Assembly: GCA_029862745.1 (NCBI GenBank)
Contig: JAOTWS010000007.1
Coordinates: 42,581 to 106,580 of the forward strand
Length of the DNA: 64,000 bases
Reading direction: 5' to 3'
Source of the DNA: Nitrosopumilus sp.
GTDB lineage: Archaea; Thermoproteota; Nitrososphaeria; Nitrososphaerales; Nitrosopumilaceae
Shown: in pieces, positions 18,452 to 26,345 of the stretch
Layout: every line of letters starts with the position of its first letter
How positions within the stretch are numbered: position 1 is the first letter of the stretch
The notes under the pieces: generated by a model
Databases searched by the model: none
Seen by the model: only the letters and a program-made list of their open reading frames with translations
Told to the model about the DNA's origin: nothing
Translations under genes and position numbers: made by a program

Positions 18452-18891
18452 CCCAATCTTTTTTTCCTTTTAAATAAATTACAACTATACATTTGTGAAA
18501 AATATCAATACCTATCTTCCTTTGTTTATGATAATTGCAATAATTGGAGTATAGTACAATGTCATAATGTTGATTCACTTTATTTTTTGTTATATTTTTC
18601 TTTTATAGGATGATGATCTTTTGATTCCCGATCTGTTAGGACTCTGAATGGTTGCGTTCAAAATCCACCGAGACTTTGTTTTGTTAATTTTTTTTAATAA
18701 TATATAGAAAATTCTTAAGAGATTGATTCATCAAAGGTTTCAATATCTGTTTCTAACTCTTTTCCTAAACCTTTCCACCATTGCTTTGTTTGATCTGTCA
18801 TATCTTCTCTAATTATTTGCGTAAAATTGTCCTTTATAGATCTGTCGATTGATTAATAATTAATCATTTCATAACATATTCTAAAATAATT
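18452..18891. other. Intergenic region with a possible 28-aa ORF
   Basis: 440 bp. On the minus strand 18715-18801 encodes MTDQTKQWWKGLGKELETDI plus eight acidic residues. The same frame stays open upstream (IKDNFTQIIRED) to a TAA without another start codon, so it may be a micro-protein or the 3' remnant of a slightly longer gene. The remainder (18452-18714) is AT-rich; a stretch near 18609-18650 contains atgatga and ctga strings but no convincing C/D-box RNA. Confidence 0.35.
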
Positions 18892-19086
18892 TTACTTCTC
18901 TTGTTTCCTTTTCATTTTTCTGTATATGATTATCAAAAGTGTACCTCCTGCACATCCCCAAAATAATTCTGATGTGCCGTTTCTTATTCCATATGATTCA
19001 AATAAACCTACAAAGGCTAACGACATTACTGCAACAAGAACTAATCCTACAATTTCAAGTATCTTTACCATGATCTTCTGTTGCAA
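18892..19086 (-). CDS. Small two-helix membrane protein
   Basis: 64 aa. Two hydrophobic segments (about 8-28 and 43-55, the second ending GTLLIIIY) separated by a polar loop FESYGIRNGTSELFWGC, then a Lys-rich cytoplasmic tail RKMKRKQEK. The opposite frame is only its complement. It faces away from the next small membrane gene at 19133, which has the same size and layout (two helices, basic tail), so the two may be distant relatives. Function unknown. Confidence 0.55.
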   Translation of the reverse strand: MQQKIMVKILEIVGLVLVAVMSLAFVGLFESYGIRNGTSELFWGCAGGTLLIIIYRKMKRKQEK

Positions 19087-19132
19087 TCATGTACTATCAA
19101 AAAGATATATGGTTTTGTAAATTAGTTCATTT

Positions 19133-19345
19133 GTGGATAAATATCTTTTAGTGATCTTGATCTTTATGGTTGTGACCATTCCTATAGCATTTGTTGAACC
19201 TTCTACGGGTCAATTCAGAGATCCACCGCTTATTCCACTATTTTATGCAGCTATAGGTGGAATTATAATTATTCTGGTTTATAGCTCTTACAAAGATAAA
19301 AAAGACCGCCAAAAGGCTAACGCTAAAAGGAGATCTAGAAAATAG
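19133..19345 (+). CDS. Small two-helix membrane protein
   Basis: 70 aa from a GTG start. First helix LLVILIFMVVTIPIAFV, polar loop EPSTGQFRDPPLIP, second helix FYAAIGGIIIILVYS and a strongly basic tail KDKKDRQKANAKRRSRK. Divergent from the similarly built gene at 18892 and convergent with the winged-helix gene at 19349, 3 nt away. No ATG occurs in frame before the first helix, so GTG is the sensible start. Function unknown. Confidence 0.55.
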   Translation: MDKYLLVILIFMVVTIPIAFVEPSTGQFRDPPLIPLFYAAIGGIIIILVYSSYKDKKDRQKANAKRRSRK

Positions 19346-19348
19346 ATT

Positions 19349-19630
19349 TTAAAGCTCTAACCCAAATGATTCAGCAATACTTGAAAAATTCATGTATGAA
19401 TCTAAATACTGTCTACCTTTAGGAGTTATTACAAAAGTGTTCTTTCCATCAAATTCGATTTTATTAATTAAACCTGCACCGGTTAAATTCTCTAAAAATT
19501 TAGATAATCTTGAATGTGATAAATTTGCCTTGGTGAGAAGAGATGTTGTTTTAATGCCTTCTTGACCCGATTGTTGAGTGGCAGTTAGTAAATCCGCAAC
19601 AATTTGCATACTAGTTCTATAGGAAGTCAT
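19349..19630 (-). CDS. Winged-helix transcriptional regulator, paralogue of the one at 35.7 kb
   Basis: 93 aa, a single winged helix-turn-helix domain. Helices 2-3 read TSLLTKANLSHSRLSKFLENLTGAGLI and the wing is KIEFDGKNTFVITPKGRQYLD. It aligns end to end with the protein at 35695: MTSYRTSMQIVADLL against MAEYRTHMKIIGDIL, the shared KAN(L/I)SHSR core, and the FGLEL/FGLSI ending. Such small archaeal regulators bind promoters as dimers. The divergent Cys-rich gene begins about 85 nt away and may be a target (inference). Confidence 0.85.
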   Translation of the reverse strand: MTSYRTSMQIVADLLTATQQSGQEGIKTTSLLTKANLSHSRLSKFLENLTGAGLINKIEFDGKNTFVITPKGRQYLDSYMNFSSIAESFGLEL

Positions 19631-19714
19631 ATTCTACTTATTCTCAAACTCAGATATAAGGGTATTACCATTAATTCAGATCAGATAAATAAGCTTCAAG
19701 TTGATTTTCATCCA

Positions 19715-20305
19715 ATGTCATCCCAATCATCTATACCGTGGTTTGATGACTTTGTGGGTGTTGCTTATAGATACTATGATCTTAGAATGAACGTTGTTCC
19801 ATTATTTACTGACAGAAAAAAATCTACATCCATTTGGCATGATATTATTCACTGGTGGGTAGATCCATCCATTAAAATTAGATTTTTAGAAATGGTTGAT
19901 AAGTATTGGTTTATCCTTGGTGCTGATTCCCAAAAGCCTGAAACCAATCTATCTTTTTTCAAAGAATTACCAAAATCTGAAAATTATACACGATTTAAGA
20001 AGGGTCATGGAGGAGAAGCATATCTAAGATTAGGAGTTTATACAAAAAAAATCCTTAATGATGTAAAAAAGGACGCTCTATGTGATTGTGGGCATGAAGC
20101 TCAAGATCACGATGAAGGAGACTGTGATGTATGTCTTTACAACAAATGTGATTGCAAGAAATTTTCTAGTTTTCAAATAAATTTGTTGAAAAAAAAAAAA
20201 ATTATTACTGACATTAAATTTTTAGAAGAAAAAAATGTAAAAAGTGATCCTTTTGTTTGGAATTGTATTAATATTAACAAGTATTCAAAATCTAAAAAAA
20301 ACTAA
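19715..20305 (+). CDS. Hypothetical protein with Cys-rich zinc-binding cluster
   Basis: 196 aa from the ATG at 19715 (MSSQSSIPWFDDFVG). The frame is open back to 19604 but that would overlap the divergent regulator, so the later start is preferred. The N-terminal ~115 residues are Trp/Phe/Tyr-rich (IWHDIIHWWVDP, DKYWFILGAD). Residues ~125-160 carry CDCGHEAQDHDEGDCDVC followed by NKCDCKK: six Cys and three His in about 30 residues, a likely metal site. The C-terminus is basic. It ends overlapping the small zinc-ribbon gene by 4 nt on the other strand. No known family recognised. Confidence 0.6.
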   Translation: MSSQSSIPWFDDFVGVAYRYYDLRMNVVPLFTDRKKSTSIWHDIIHWWVDPSIKIRFLEMVDKYWFILGADSQKPETNLSFFKELPKSENYTRFKKGHGGEAYLRLGVYTKKILNDVKKDALCDCGHEAQDHDEGDCDVCLYNKCDCKKFSSFQINLLKKKKIITDIKFLEEKNVKSDPFVWNCININKYSKSKKN

Positions 20306-20517
20306 TCTAAATGTTTGTTAACTCTAATGTGTTCTCCTGGATAATATTCGTCTAATTTTTTGGAATAACATTTTCCACAAAGTGTTCCTTCTATACCCCA
20401 TTCGTCCATTGCTCTGAAATGTAATTGGACTTTTTCGCTACAAATTACACATTTGTCTTTTATCCCCAAAGTATCTTTGTTCTTTTTAATCAATATAAAA
20501 AACATTCTAGAATACAT
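20302..20517 (-). CDS. Small zinc-ribbon protein
   Basis: 71 aa with two CxxC knuckles, CVIC (about 23-26) and CGKC (about 47-50), spaced as in a zinc ribbon. Composition is otherwise mixed and soluble. The start may be the inner Met of MFFILIKKN. It is convergent with the Cys-rich gene at 19715 (4-nt overlap) and lies 112 nt downstream of the AIPR gene on the same strand, separated from it by an inverted-repeat structure. Function unknown. Confidence 0.6.
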   Translation of the reverse strand: MYSRMFFILIKKNKDTLGIKDKCVICSEKVQLHFRAMDEWGIEGTLCGKCYSKKLDEYYPGEHIRVNKHLD

Positions 20518-20564
20518 GTACTTAGAAAAATTATGTTAAATATTACTGGTTTATAGGTAACTTA

Positions 20565-20622
20565 GGTAGAGTCTGATCAATGTAAACCTCCTGCAAGATT
20601 TTTACTTGGTTGGATCTCTACC
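20565..20622. ncRNA. Nested inverted repeat between AIPR gene and zinc-ribbon gene
   Basis: Outer arms GGTAGAG (20565-20571) and CTCTACC (20616-20622) pair perfectly over 7 bp. Inside, GTAAA (20582-20586) and TTTAC (20601-20605) pair over 5 bp. The structure sits just 3' of the minus-strand AIPR gene. It lacks a clean terminal T-run, so a plain terminator is not the only reading; a processed RNA element or a protein-binding dyad is also possible. Called from pairing only. Confidence 0.35.
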
Positions 20623-20629
20623 CTCCTAA

Positions 20630-22381
20630 TTAAAATAAACTGTTTGCCAATTTTTTTAATGCCGCAATTTCCTCCTCTTCCTGCCTGATCTTCTTATCGA
20701 TCACGCGAAGCATTGTGTCATTCCAAACATGCTGAGAGAAAAAATTATGTTTGGTATTTGCTAATTCAATTTCATCATCTACTACTGTATCTTCAAGAAA
20801 TTTGGTTACTATTACATCCGTAATTTTTAAAATTCTTGAATTAAGTTTAAAACTACGAAAAATAGGTTCCAATTTTCTTATATCTTCTTTAAAGTCTCCT
20901 TTTGATTCAATGATTTTTTTATGTAGTATTCTAAAGTACACTGCAACAAAAAATAAAGTTGCATATCTTTTTGTTTTATGACCTCCTTGTTTTCCATATC
21001 TCAATGATTTTTTTGCAAATTCTTTAACAAGATATGGATAGAGTAAAATTCTATAATCATCTTTTAAATTATCATTAAAAATATCATCATACTTACTTCC
21101 TCTTGGGAGAAATTGGGCCGGTGAACTATATGCTTCAGTTGGTCTTTGTTCTATTCCTGCAACCAATGATTGAATTGCATCTTTGGCAACAATTACTTTC
21201 TTATGATTATCTGGAAGATAATTATTATATGTTGAATCTCCCTCGTATTCACATTGCTTTGATTTTGTTTTTGTATCAAAAGAACCTGCTTGAATTTCAT
21301 AAAAGTAACCACAATTTTTCAATTGTGATTTAATTGATTTGTGGAAATCCATTAATGAAACGAGATCTTTTCCTCTTACTGAGTTTTGAGAATTTCTATA
21401 TTTTGTAATGTTATTTTGTTCTTGTTCATCATCCGCTTTGATAATTGTAACTGTCATAGAACCCTCCATGTTTTTTGTTCTCTTTGAATGATCTAAAATT
21501 GAATTTGATGTTTGCGCACCATTAACAATTTGAGGAGCATAAAGATCTATAATATTTTCTCCTAATTCTGTAAAATCACTAACTACAATCGTGATCCCAT
21601 TATTATAAAAAAAGAATTTATCTGGATTGCTTTGAAGTGTTTCACGCAATCCTTTGTTAACTGTAGTCTTGAATTGCATCCACTGTCTGATATTTGATTC
21701 AAACACATAATCTCTATTTCTACTAACAAATTCAGTCAGTTCTCTTAACTTTAAAATACCTAATACTGTATTTTCATGTCTGAGCATTTTCTCTAATTTA
21801 ATTGATGATTTTTTACCCGCCGCAGGTTTTTTTATGCGATCCCATAGTTTTTGAATTATTACGCTTTCATCAGTAATCTCAACTAATTCATCTTCATATT
21901 CGACTTTTTGATCTGTAACATAACAGCATTTTATCTTTAGATTTTTTTCTTTAATTTTTGTTACAAGTTGAGCTAATTCTGGTCTCATTCTTGTTACGTC
22001 TTTTGCAAGTAATCGTTTAGTATCTTCTTTGAATTTTGCAATTGCTTCTAGTGAGTGTGATGTCCCATATTTTGCTTGAAATAATCTAATTGTATTATCT
22101 GAAAAATCTACTGGGAGATAGGCATCAATTCCAAGATCATTTGCTCCGTCAACAATAGCATCAGCTGCATCATCTTCTGTTGCCTCAAAGACTCTGGTAA
22201 GAATCCATTGAAGAAAATTATTACCTTTTTCGACCTCACTTTTAGAATTTTCTGCATATTCATGAATACTTCCTCTTATATTTTCTGCAAAACCTTCTAG
22301 AGGTATACTAGAATTTTTTTGTACCAAAAGCGTATGAGAACCTGGTATGTATTCTAACAATCCATTTCTATTTTGAGCCAA
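20630..22381 (-). CDS. AIPR-family abortive-infection protein with N-terminal nuclease-like domain
   Basis: 583 aa. The middle matches the AIPR (abortive infection phage resistance) domain: NKGLRETLQSNPDKFFFYNNGITIV (about 225-250), APQIVNGAQTSNSIL (about 270-285) and ITKYRNSQNSVRGKDL. The N-terminal ~150 residues resemble a PD-(D/E)XK nuclease: ANDLGIDAYLP followed by IRLFQAKYG, the usual D...QxK strand pair. The C-terminal part is helical and basic, ending in a Glu/Lys-rich helix. It is a single-gene transcript with no methylase nearby, consistent with a stand-alone anti-phage or anti-plasmid nuclease; that function is inferred from the family. ATG start; the next upstream sequence is intergenic. 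Confidence 0.8.
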   Translation of the reverse strand: MAQNRNGLLEYIPGSHTLLVQKNSSIPLEGFAENIRGSIHEYAENSKSEVEKGNNFLQWILTRVFEATEDDAADAIVDGANDLGIDAYLPVDFSDNTIRLFQAKYGTSHSLEAIAKFKEDTKRLLAKDVTRMRPELAQLVTKIKEKNLKIKCCYVTDQKVEYEDELVEITDESVIIQKLWDRIKKPAAGKKSSIKLEKMLRHENTVLGILKLRELTEFVSRNRDYVFESNIRQWMQFKTTVNKGLRETLQSNPDKFFFYNNGITIVVSDFTELGENIIDLYAPQIVNGAQTSNSILDHSKRTKNMEGSMTVTIIKADDEQEQNNITKYRNSQNSVRGKDLVSLMDFHKSIKSQLKNCGYFYEIQAGSFDTKTKSKQCEYEGDSTYNNYLPDNHKKVIVAKDAIQSLVAGIEQRPTEAYSSPAQFLPRGSKYDDIFNDNLKDDYRILLYPYLVKEFAKKSLRYGKQGGHKTKRYATLFFVAVYFRILHKKIIESKGDFKEDIRKLEPIFRSFKLNSRILKITDVIVTKFLEDTVVDDEIELANTKHNFFSQHVWNDTMLRVIDKKIRQEEEEIAALKKLANSLF

Positions 22382-22751
22382 CCTGTTTTTCTAATATGTT
22401 ATATATTTAGAGAATTAGGTAATTATGTAATTACCATTGCTTCTTGTAACTTTTTTAATAATGCTTATCCCTAAGATACCGCGTCGCAAGGGTTCCCATC
22501 TTAAGATATGCTAATAAGATGGCTAAAAGGTATAGGTCATTTTGTAATCTCAAAAGATGTTTATTAAAAAGGAATAAAGTAAGAATCTTAAATTAATTAC
22601 ATATATGTTTCCAAAATATCCTGACTTTCATTTTGAAGTATCGTGTTAACCTTGTTAATTATTTTTGAAATAGAGTACTACGTAAATTCAAAAAATAATA
22701 TGATCTTACAACTAAAACATCAAAAAGTATGAGAATTGTATTCCATTTTAG
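22382..22751. other. Intergenic region upstream of AIPR gene, with an inverted-repeat structure
   Basis: No convincing gene. It holds the AIPR promoter (minus strand, right after 22381) and a two-stem inverted-repeat structure at 22476-22533, annotated separately. A short frame MFPKYPDFHFEVSC at about 22605 looks accidental. Composition is AT-rich. Confidence 0.4.
22476..22533. ncRNA. Two-stem inverted repeat upstream of AIPR gene
   Basis: Outer arms ATACC (22476-22480) and GGTAT (22529-22533) enclose a perfect 8-bp stem, CCATCTTA (22496-22503) with TAAGATGG (22515-22522), loop of 11 nt. The segment 22481-22495 (GCGTCGCAAGGGTT) is unusually GC-rich for this region, a frequent sign of structured RNA in AT-rich archaeal genomes. 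It lies about 95 nt upstream of the AIPR start. RNA gene, leader element or protein-binding site cannot be separated by eye. Confidence 0.35.
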
Positions 22752-22907
22752 TGTTGGTACATCACAAAGTACATACAACATAGAATCAATATTCCAGATA
22801 AAATTATTCAAAAATTAGGCTGGAATGATGAGGATCAAATAATTCTGAATGTAAATACAAAGAAGAAAATAATAGTTTTGGAACTTAAGACCAAAAACCA
22901 GCGCTAG
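22752..22907 (+). pseudogene. AbrB/SpoVT-like remnant, repeat copy 1
   Basis: An open frame of 51 residues with no start codon (a TAG at 22749-22751 lies directly upstream). It reads YIQHRINIPDKIIQKLGWNDEDQIILNV and ends KKKIIVLELKTKNQR. The IP-x-KI-x-x-KLGW-x-x-x-D-x-I-x-L pattern is that of AbrB/SpoVT swapped-hairpin DNA-binding domains. Missing start plus a more decayed sister copy at 26486-26584 mark it as a remnant of a small DNA-binding or antitoxin-like gene. Confidence 0.55.
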
Positions 22908-23010
22908 TACTCTGGTGACAGTTCCACATCGCTTCGTTATGTTAAAAATAAAACAATAGTATTTAGTTCATACTGATGATTCATCAGTTTATCTTTTATG
23001 CAAATTTTAC

Positions 23011-23040
23011 AATAATATATTTAAAATTCATACGGAAGAG
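23011..23040 (+). promoter_or_regulatory. TATA-like promoter of putative small RNA, copy 1
   Basis: The string aatatatttaaaa (TATA core 23016-23025) lies about 25 nt upstream of the conserved block tcatttaccg, the normal archaeal TATA-to-start distance. The whole stretch is preserved in the second copy at 26738-26767, while nearby coding sequence has decayed. A short dyad (ctgatgattcatcag, 22973-22987) sits about 30 nt further upstream. Confidence 0.5.
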
Positions 23041-23042
23041 TC

Positions 23043-23105
23043 ATTTACCGTTTAACCAAACCATCACACCCTATGGATTAGATAATTTGACTAATCCTGA
23101 TTTTC
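23043..23105 (+). ncRNA. Putative structured small RNA, copy 1
   Basis: Predicted to start about 25 nt after the TATA box. It contains a single-stranded lead (tttaccgtttaaccaaacc), then a perfect 7-bp stem GGATTAG (23075-23081) / CTAATCC (23091-23097) with a 9-nt loop, followed by gatttt, which could end transcription. In the second copy the same stem is kept although its bases differ: two A-T pairs have become G-C pairs by changes on both arms. No open reading frame is present. Confidence 0.45.
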
Positions 23106-23225
23106 ATAAAGTAGAATAAGAATATACTTTTTTTATTGATAAATTGCAGAATTTAAAGCAGATCTGACATTTGATCTATGTCACTAACAACAATTTGAGG
23201 TCTAATCCGATTATACATTTGTAAT

Positions 23226-23900
23226 TTGCCAGAAACAAATGTTTCTAAAATTCCTCAAGGTGTTTCATATGAAGATGCAGCAGCAGCTTCTATGACCATT
23301 CTTACTTCATGGCATATGTTGGTTGGAAGAGCAAAAATCACACCAGGGCAAACCGTCTTAATTATGGGTGGCGGTTCAGGTGTTGGTAGTTTTGGTATTC
23401 AGATTGCTAAATTATACAATTGTACAGTCATAGCAACTGCAAGTCCAGACAAACTAGAAAAATGTAAGGACCTTGGTGCAGACTATGCAGTAGATCATAG
23501 AAAGGAAGATTGGTCAAAGGAAGTTTTTAGAATTACTAAAGATATTGCTGCTAAAACTGGAAGAAGACCAGGTATTGATTTAGCATTTGATCATATCGGT
23601 GAAACTCATTTTAACCAACAATTATCTCTGTTAAATTACGGCGGAACCCTAGTCACATGTGGTGCAACTACAGGATATTTCCCAAAAATTGACATTCGTC
23701 AGATTTTCTTTAAGGGAATTAACGTTCTTGGTTCCACTCAAGGGACAAAAGCAGAGATGGATGAAGGACTCGCATGGATGGCTAAGGGTAAGATTAAAGC
23801 CCAGATAGACTCAGTTTATACGTTTTCACAAGCAGCTGAAGCTCATACAAAGATGCTAAAAGGGAACTTTTTTGGCAAAATCATAATGAAACCAGATTAA
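23226..23900 (+). pseudogene. Truncated zinc-type alcohol dehydrogenase, C-terminal part only
   Basis: 224 residues that match the C-terminal two thirds of a medium-chain dehydrogenase/quinone reductase: LPETNVSKIPQGVSYEDAAA, the Rossmann loop VLIMGGGSGVGSFGIQ, then NYGGTLVTCGATTGYFP and the C-terminal GNFFGKIIMKP. The N-terminal GroES-like catalytic domain (about 110-130 residues) with its zinc/substrate ligands is absent; upstream in-frame sequence only reaches a few residues. A TTG at 23226 could start it, but the product would lack a catalytic domain. It sits about 120 bp after copy 1 of the dispersed element, suggesting that rearrangement removed the 5' end. Confidence 0.75.
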
Positions 23901-23993
23901 TGAAGTATAATTAAAAACATATGTGCAATACTCATGAATTCTTTGTAAGTATACTGTACAAAGTTTTATCTCTAATTTAACACTTAAACTAAC

Positions 23994-24464
23994 ATGTCAG
24001 AGGAATTTTTAGATGTATTTCTCAGAGGAGATGAACTTATAGTTGCAATTGGTTTTGTGATTGCAATTATTGGCGGATTTTTAATTGGCGTTGAAAGAGA
24101 GAATAGAGGAAAGTCCGCAGGAATTAGCACGCATATACTAGTAATAGCAGGTTCTATGATATTCACATATCTTTCAGCTAACGTGGATCCTAACTCCACA
24201 TCAAGAATAGCAGCATATGTTGTTGCAGGGATTGGTTTTCTTGGAGGAGGAATGATAATAAAAGGAGATGCAAAGAAGATTTTCAATCTTACTACTGCTG
24301 CAAGTATTTGGGTTTCTGCAGCCATAGGTATGGCGCTAGGCTTTGAATATTACTTTCTTGCAATATTGGGAATTGCTCTAAATATTTTTGGTCCAAGAAT
24401 ACCAAATATCACAAAAAAATATACAATAAATGCCAAACAAAATGACCAAGATGATGATAAGTGA
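23994..24464 (+). CDS. MgtC/SapB-family membrane protein
   Basis: 156 aa. The MgtC signature GGFLIGVERENRGKSAGISTH (about 23-43) is followed by further hydrophobic helices (LVIAGSMIFTYLS; RIAAYVVAGIGFLGGGMII; LTTAASIWVSAAIGMALGF; YYFLAILGIALNIFG). About five membrane segments and a polar C-terminus. The family is tied to Mg2+ limitation and can modulate ATP synthase or transport. The next gene on the same strand encodes a CorA Mg2+ channel, supporting a role in magnesium homeostasis. Confidence 0.9.
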   Translation: MSEEFLDVFLRGDELIVAIGFVIAIIGGFLIGVERENRGKSAGISTHILVIAGSMIFTYLSANVDPNSTSRIAAYVVAGIGFLGGGMIIKGDAKKIFNLTTAASIWVSAAIGMALGFEYYFLAILGIALNIFGPRIPNITKKYTINAKQNDQDDDK

Positions 24465-24607
24465 AAAGATCATAACTGTAATATGATTTTTTGAATTATT
24501 TTTAGCGAACATATTAAATTCAAAAATACCTGCACTTAATGTCTTAAAACCGCACCAATTTTGATTTTTTCAAAAGTAGTGTTTCAAACCATCTATATCA
24601 TACCATT

Positions 24608-25684
24608 GTGTTTGGATATAATATGGCTAGACTTTTTAAAAAATCAGGACGAAAACCAGGGCAGGCACCAGGTAGCATAATTCACATTGGTGAAATAAAT
24701 AATGTTTCCAAAATACAAGTTATTAATTTCGATAAAGAAGATCTATATGAAAACGAAATTAAAAAAGTTGAAGAATGCTTTCCATTTTTTGAAAAGTCTA
24801 ATGTAAGTTGGATTGATATTGTAGGCTTGCATCAGATAGACGTTATTGAGAAAATTGGAAAACAGTTGAAAATACATCCACTGGTTTTAGAAGATATTGC
24901 TAATACCTATCAGCATCCCAAAGTGGAAGACTATGAGAATTATTTTTTCATTGTCATGAAAATGTTTAGATTCGATCAAATAGAAAGAGAACTCAAGACT
25001 GAACACATTAGCGTTTTATGTGGTTCAAACTTTGTTATTTCTTTTTTTGATAAAGAAAGTGATGTCTTTGAGCCTATTCGAATAAGAATTAGAGAAGGAA
25101 GGAAAACATTACGAGAAAGTAACTCAGACTATCTCATGTATGCCTTGCTGGATGCAGTTGTTGACAATTACTTTATGGTACTAGAAAATATAGGTGAAAA
25201 TATAGAACATTTAGAAAAAAATATTTTACAAAATCCAAAGTCCTCCAATCTCACATCATTACATAAACTTCAAGATGACATATTGATAATTCAAAAATCA
25301 ATCCTACCTTTAAGAAGATTAATCCCAACTATTGAACATAGCACTTCACCGTTAATTTCCAAAACAACAAGAATTTATCTAAAAGATGTAAATGATCATC
25401 TTACTCAGATAGGAGATACAATTGATGCAACAAATAACAAATTTTCTGCAATGAATAACCTTTACCTTTCAGTACTGGGCCAAAAAACAAACCAAGCGAT
25501 GAAAATTTTGTCCTTGATTGCTACTATTTTTATTCCAATGACTTTCCTAGCAGGTGTTTATGGGATGAATTTCCAGTTTATGCCTGAATTATCTTCACCA
25601 ATAGCTTATCCAATTGTGTTGGCAAGTATGACCGGAATTGGTCTTTCAATGATAGCATATTTTAAAAAAAAGAAATTATGGTAA
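24608..25684 (+). CDS. corA: CorA-family Mg2+/Co2+ transporter
   Basis: 358 aa. Large N-terminal cytoplasmic alpha/beta domain, a long stalk helix with KSILPLRRLIP (about 235-245), then two C-terminal membrane helices (ILSLIATIFIPMTFLAGVYGMNF and a second ending MIAYFKKKKLW). The selectivity-filter motif YGMN is intact at the end of the first helix. The GTG start gives MFGYNMARLFKK; ATG at 24623 (MARLFKK) is equally possible. It follows MgtC on the same strand with 143 nt between. Confidence 0.95.
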   Translation: MFGYNMARLFKKSGRKPGQAPGSIIHIGEINNVSKIQVINFDKEDLYENEIKKVEECFPFFEKSNVSWIDIVGLHQIDVIEKIGKQLKIHPLVLEDIANTYQHPKVEDYENYFFIVMKMFRFDQIERELKTEHISVLCGSNFVISFFDKESDVFEPIRIRIREGRKTLRESNSDYLMYALLDAVVDNYFMVLENIGENIEHLEKNILQNPKSSNLTSLHKLQDDILIIQKSILPLRRLIPTIEHSTSPLISKTTRIYLKDVNDHLTQIGDTIDATNNKFSAMNNLYLSVLGQKTNQAMKILSLIATIFIPMTFLAGVYGMNFQFMPELSSPIAYPIVLASMTGIGLSMIAYFKKKKLW

Positions 25685-25934
25685 ACTAAGTAGTTTCAAG
25701 GAATTTGATTTCTAATTATTTTCATAATTAGTATGAATTTATAAAAATAATTTGACATTCAAACTATGCCAAATCTGAATCTGAACATGTGTCACAAATA
25801 CTAAAGGAGCATTTCCAGTAAGATTTACCGCACTCTCTTGTGGAATTGCTGTCAAAATGATTAACCATGTAATGAATTTTATACAAAAAGGATGTTATAA
25901 TTATGTAATAACCCAATTTTGGATGTGATATGTT

Positions 25935-26345
25935 TTGTTAAAAAAAATAACTATTTTAGGAATTACTGTAACTGCAATTCTGTTGATCATATCTTTATCA
26001 ACTTTTGATCCCTCTTCTGAAGAAAATAATGATGAATTGGAATTAATTGTTAAAGGTGATGTTGTAATGCCCTCAAAAGTTTCTCGTCCTGGATGTGAAA
26101 AAATGGACAGATGTTATATTCCCTCTATAATTACAATTGAATCTGGAAAAGAAGTTACTTGGGTTAATGAGGATTCTGCATTTCATAGTGTAACCTCAGG
26201 CTTTTACGATACGCCATCTGATCTATTTGATAGTGGTTACCTAGATCCATCTGAATCATTCACATTCACTTTTAATGAGCCAGGCAGATATGATTATTTT
26301 TGTACTCTTCATCCTTGGATGTATGGACAAGTAATAGTAGAATAA
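25935..26345 (+). CDS. Membrane-anchored cupredoxin (plastocyanin/halocyanin-like)
   Basis: 136 aa from a TTG start. N-terminal signal anchor (ITILGITVTAILLIISLSTF) and then one type 1 copper domain: His in AFHSVTSG (about 95), and the Cys-His-Met trio in YFCTLHPWMYG (about 122-131), all four copper ligands present. An extra Cys pair (PGCEKMDRCYI, about 52-60) may form a disulfide. Such proteins carry electrons at the cell surface, which suits the copper-based respiratory chain of ammonia-oxidising thaumarchaea. The stop codon overlaps the 3' end of tRNA-Cys by one base. Confidence 0.93.
   Translation: MLKKITILGITVTAILLIISLSTFDPSSEENNDELELIVKGDVVMPSKVSRPGCEKMDRCYIPSIITIESGKEVTWVNEDSAFHSVTSGFYDTPSDLFDSGYLDPSESFTFTFNEPGRYDYFCTLHPWMYGQVIVE

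Larger units (their letters stand above)
22770..23105 (+). repeat. Dispersed element, copy 1
   Basis: Similar along its length to 26483-26830. It begins in the AbrB-like remnant, passes a poorly conserved middle (22908-22956), then a 97-bp block (22957-23053) that differs from 26684-26780 at only four positions by eye, and ends in a hairpin. A third, short piece of the first part is seen at 17200-17255. No terminal inverted repeats, transposase or target duplication were seen. Confidence 0.8.

Noticed and set aside
18605..18665. Possible C/D-box sRNA (atgatga ... ctga)
   Set aside because: Boxes are too far apart for one guide, no terminal stem, and C'/D' boxes are missing.
25741..25930. Coding-like stretch between corA and the cupredoxin
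   Set aside because: A frame of ~47 codons without a start codon and no recognisable motif; treated as spacer.
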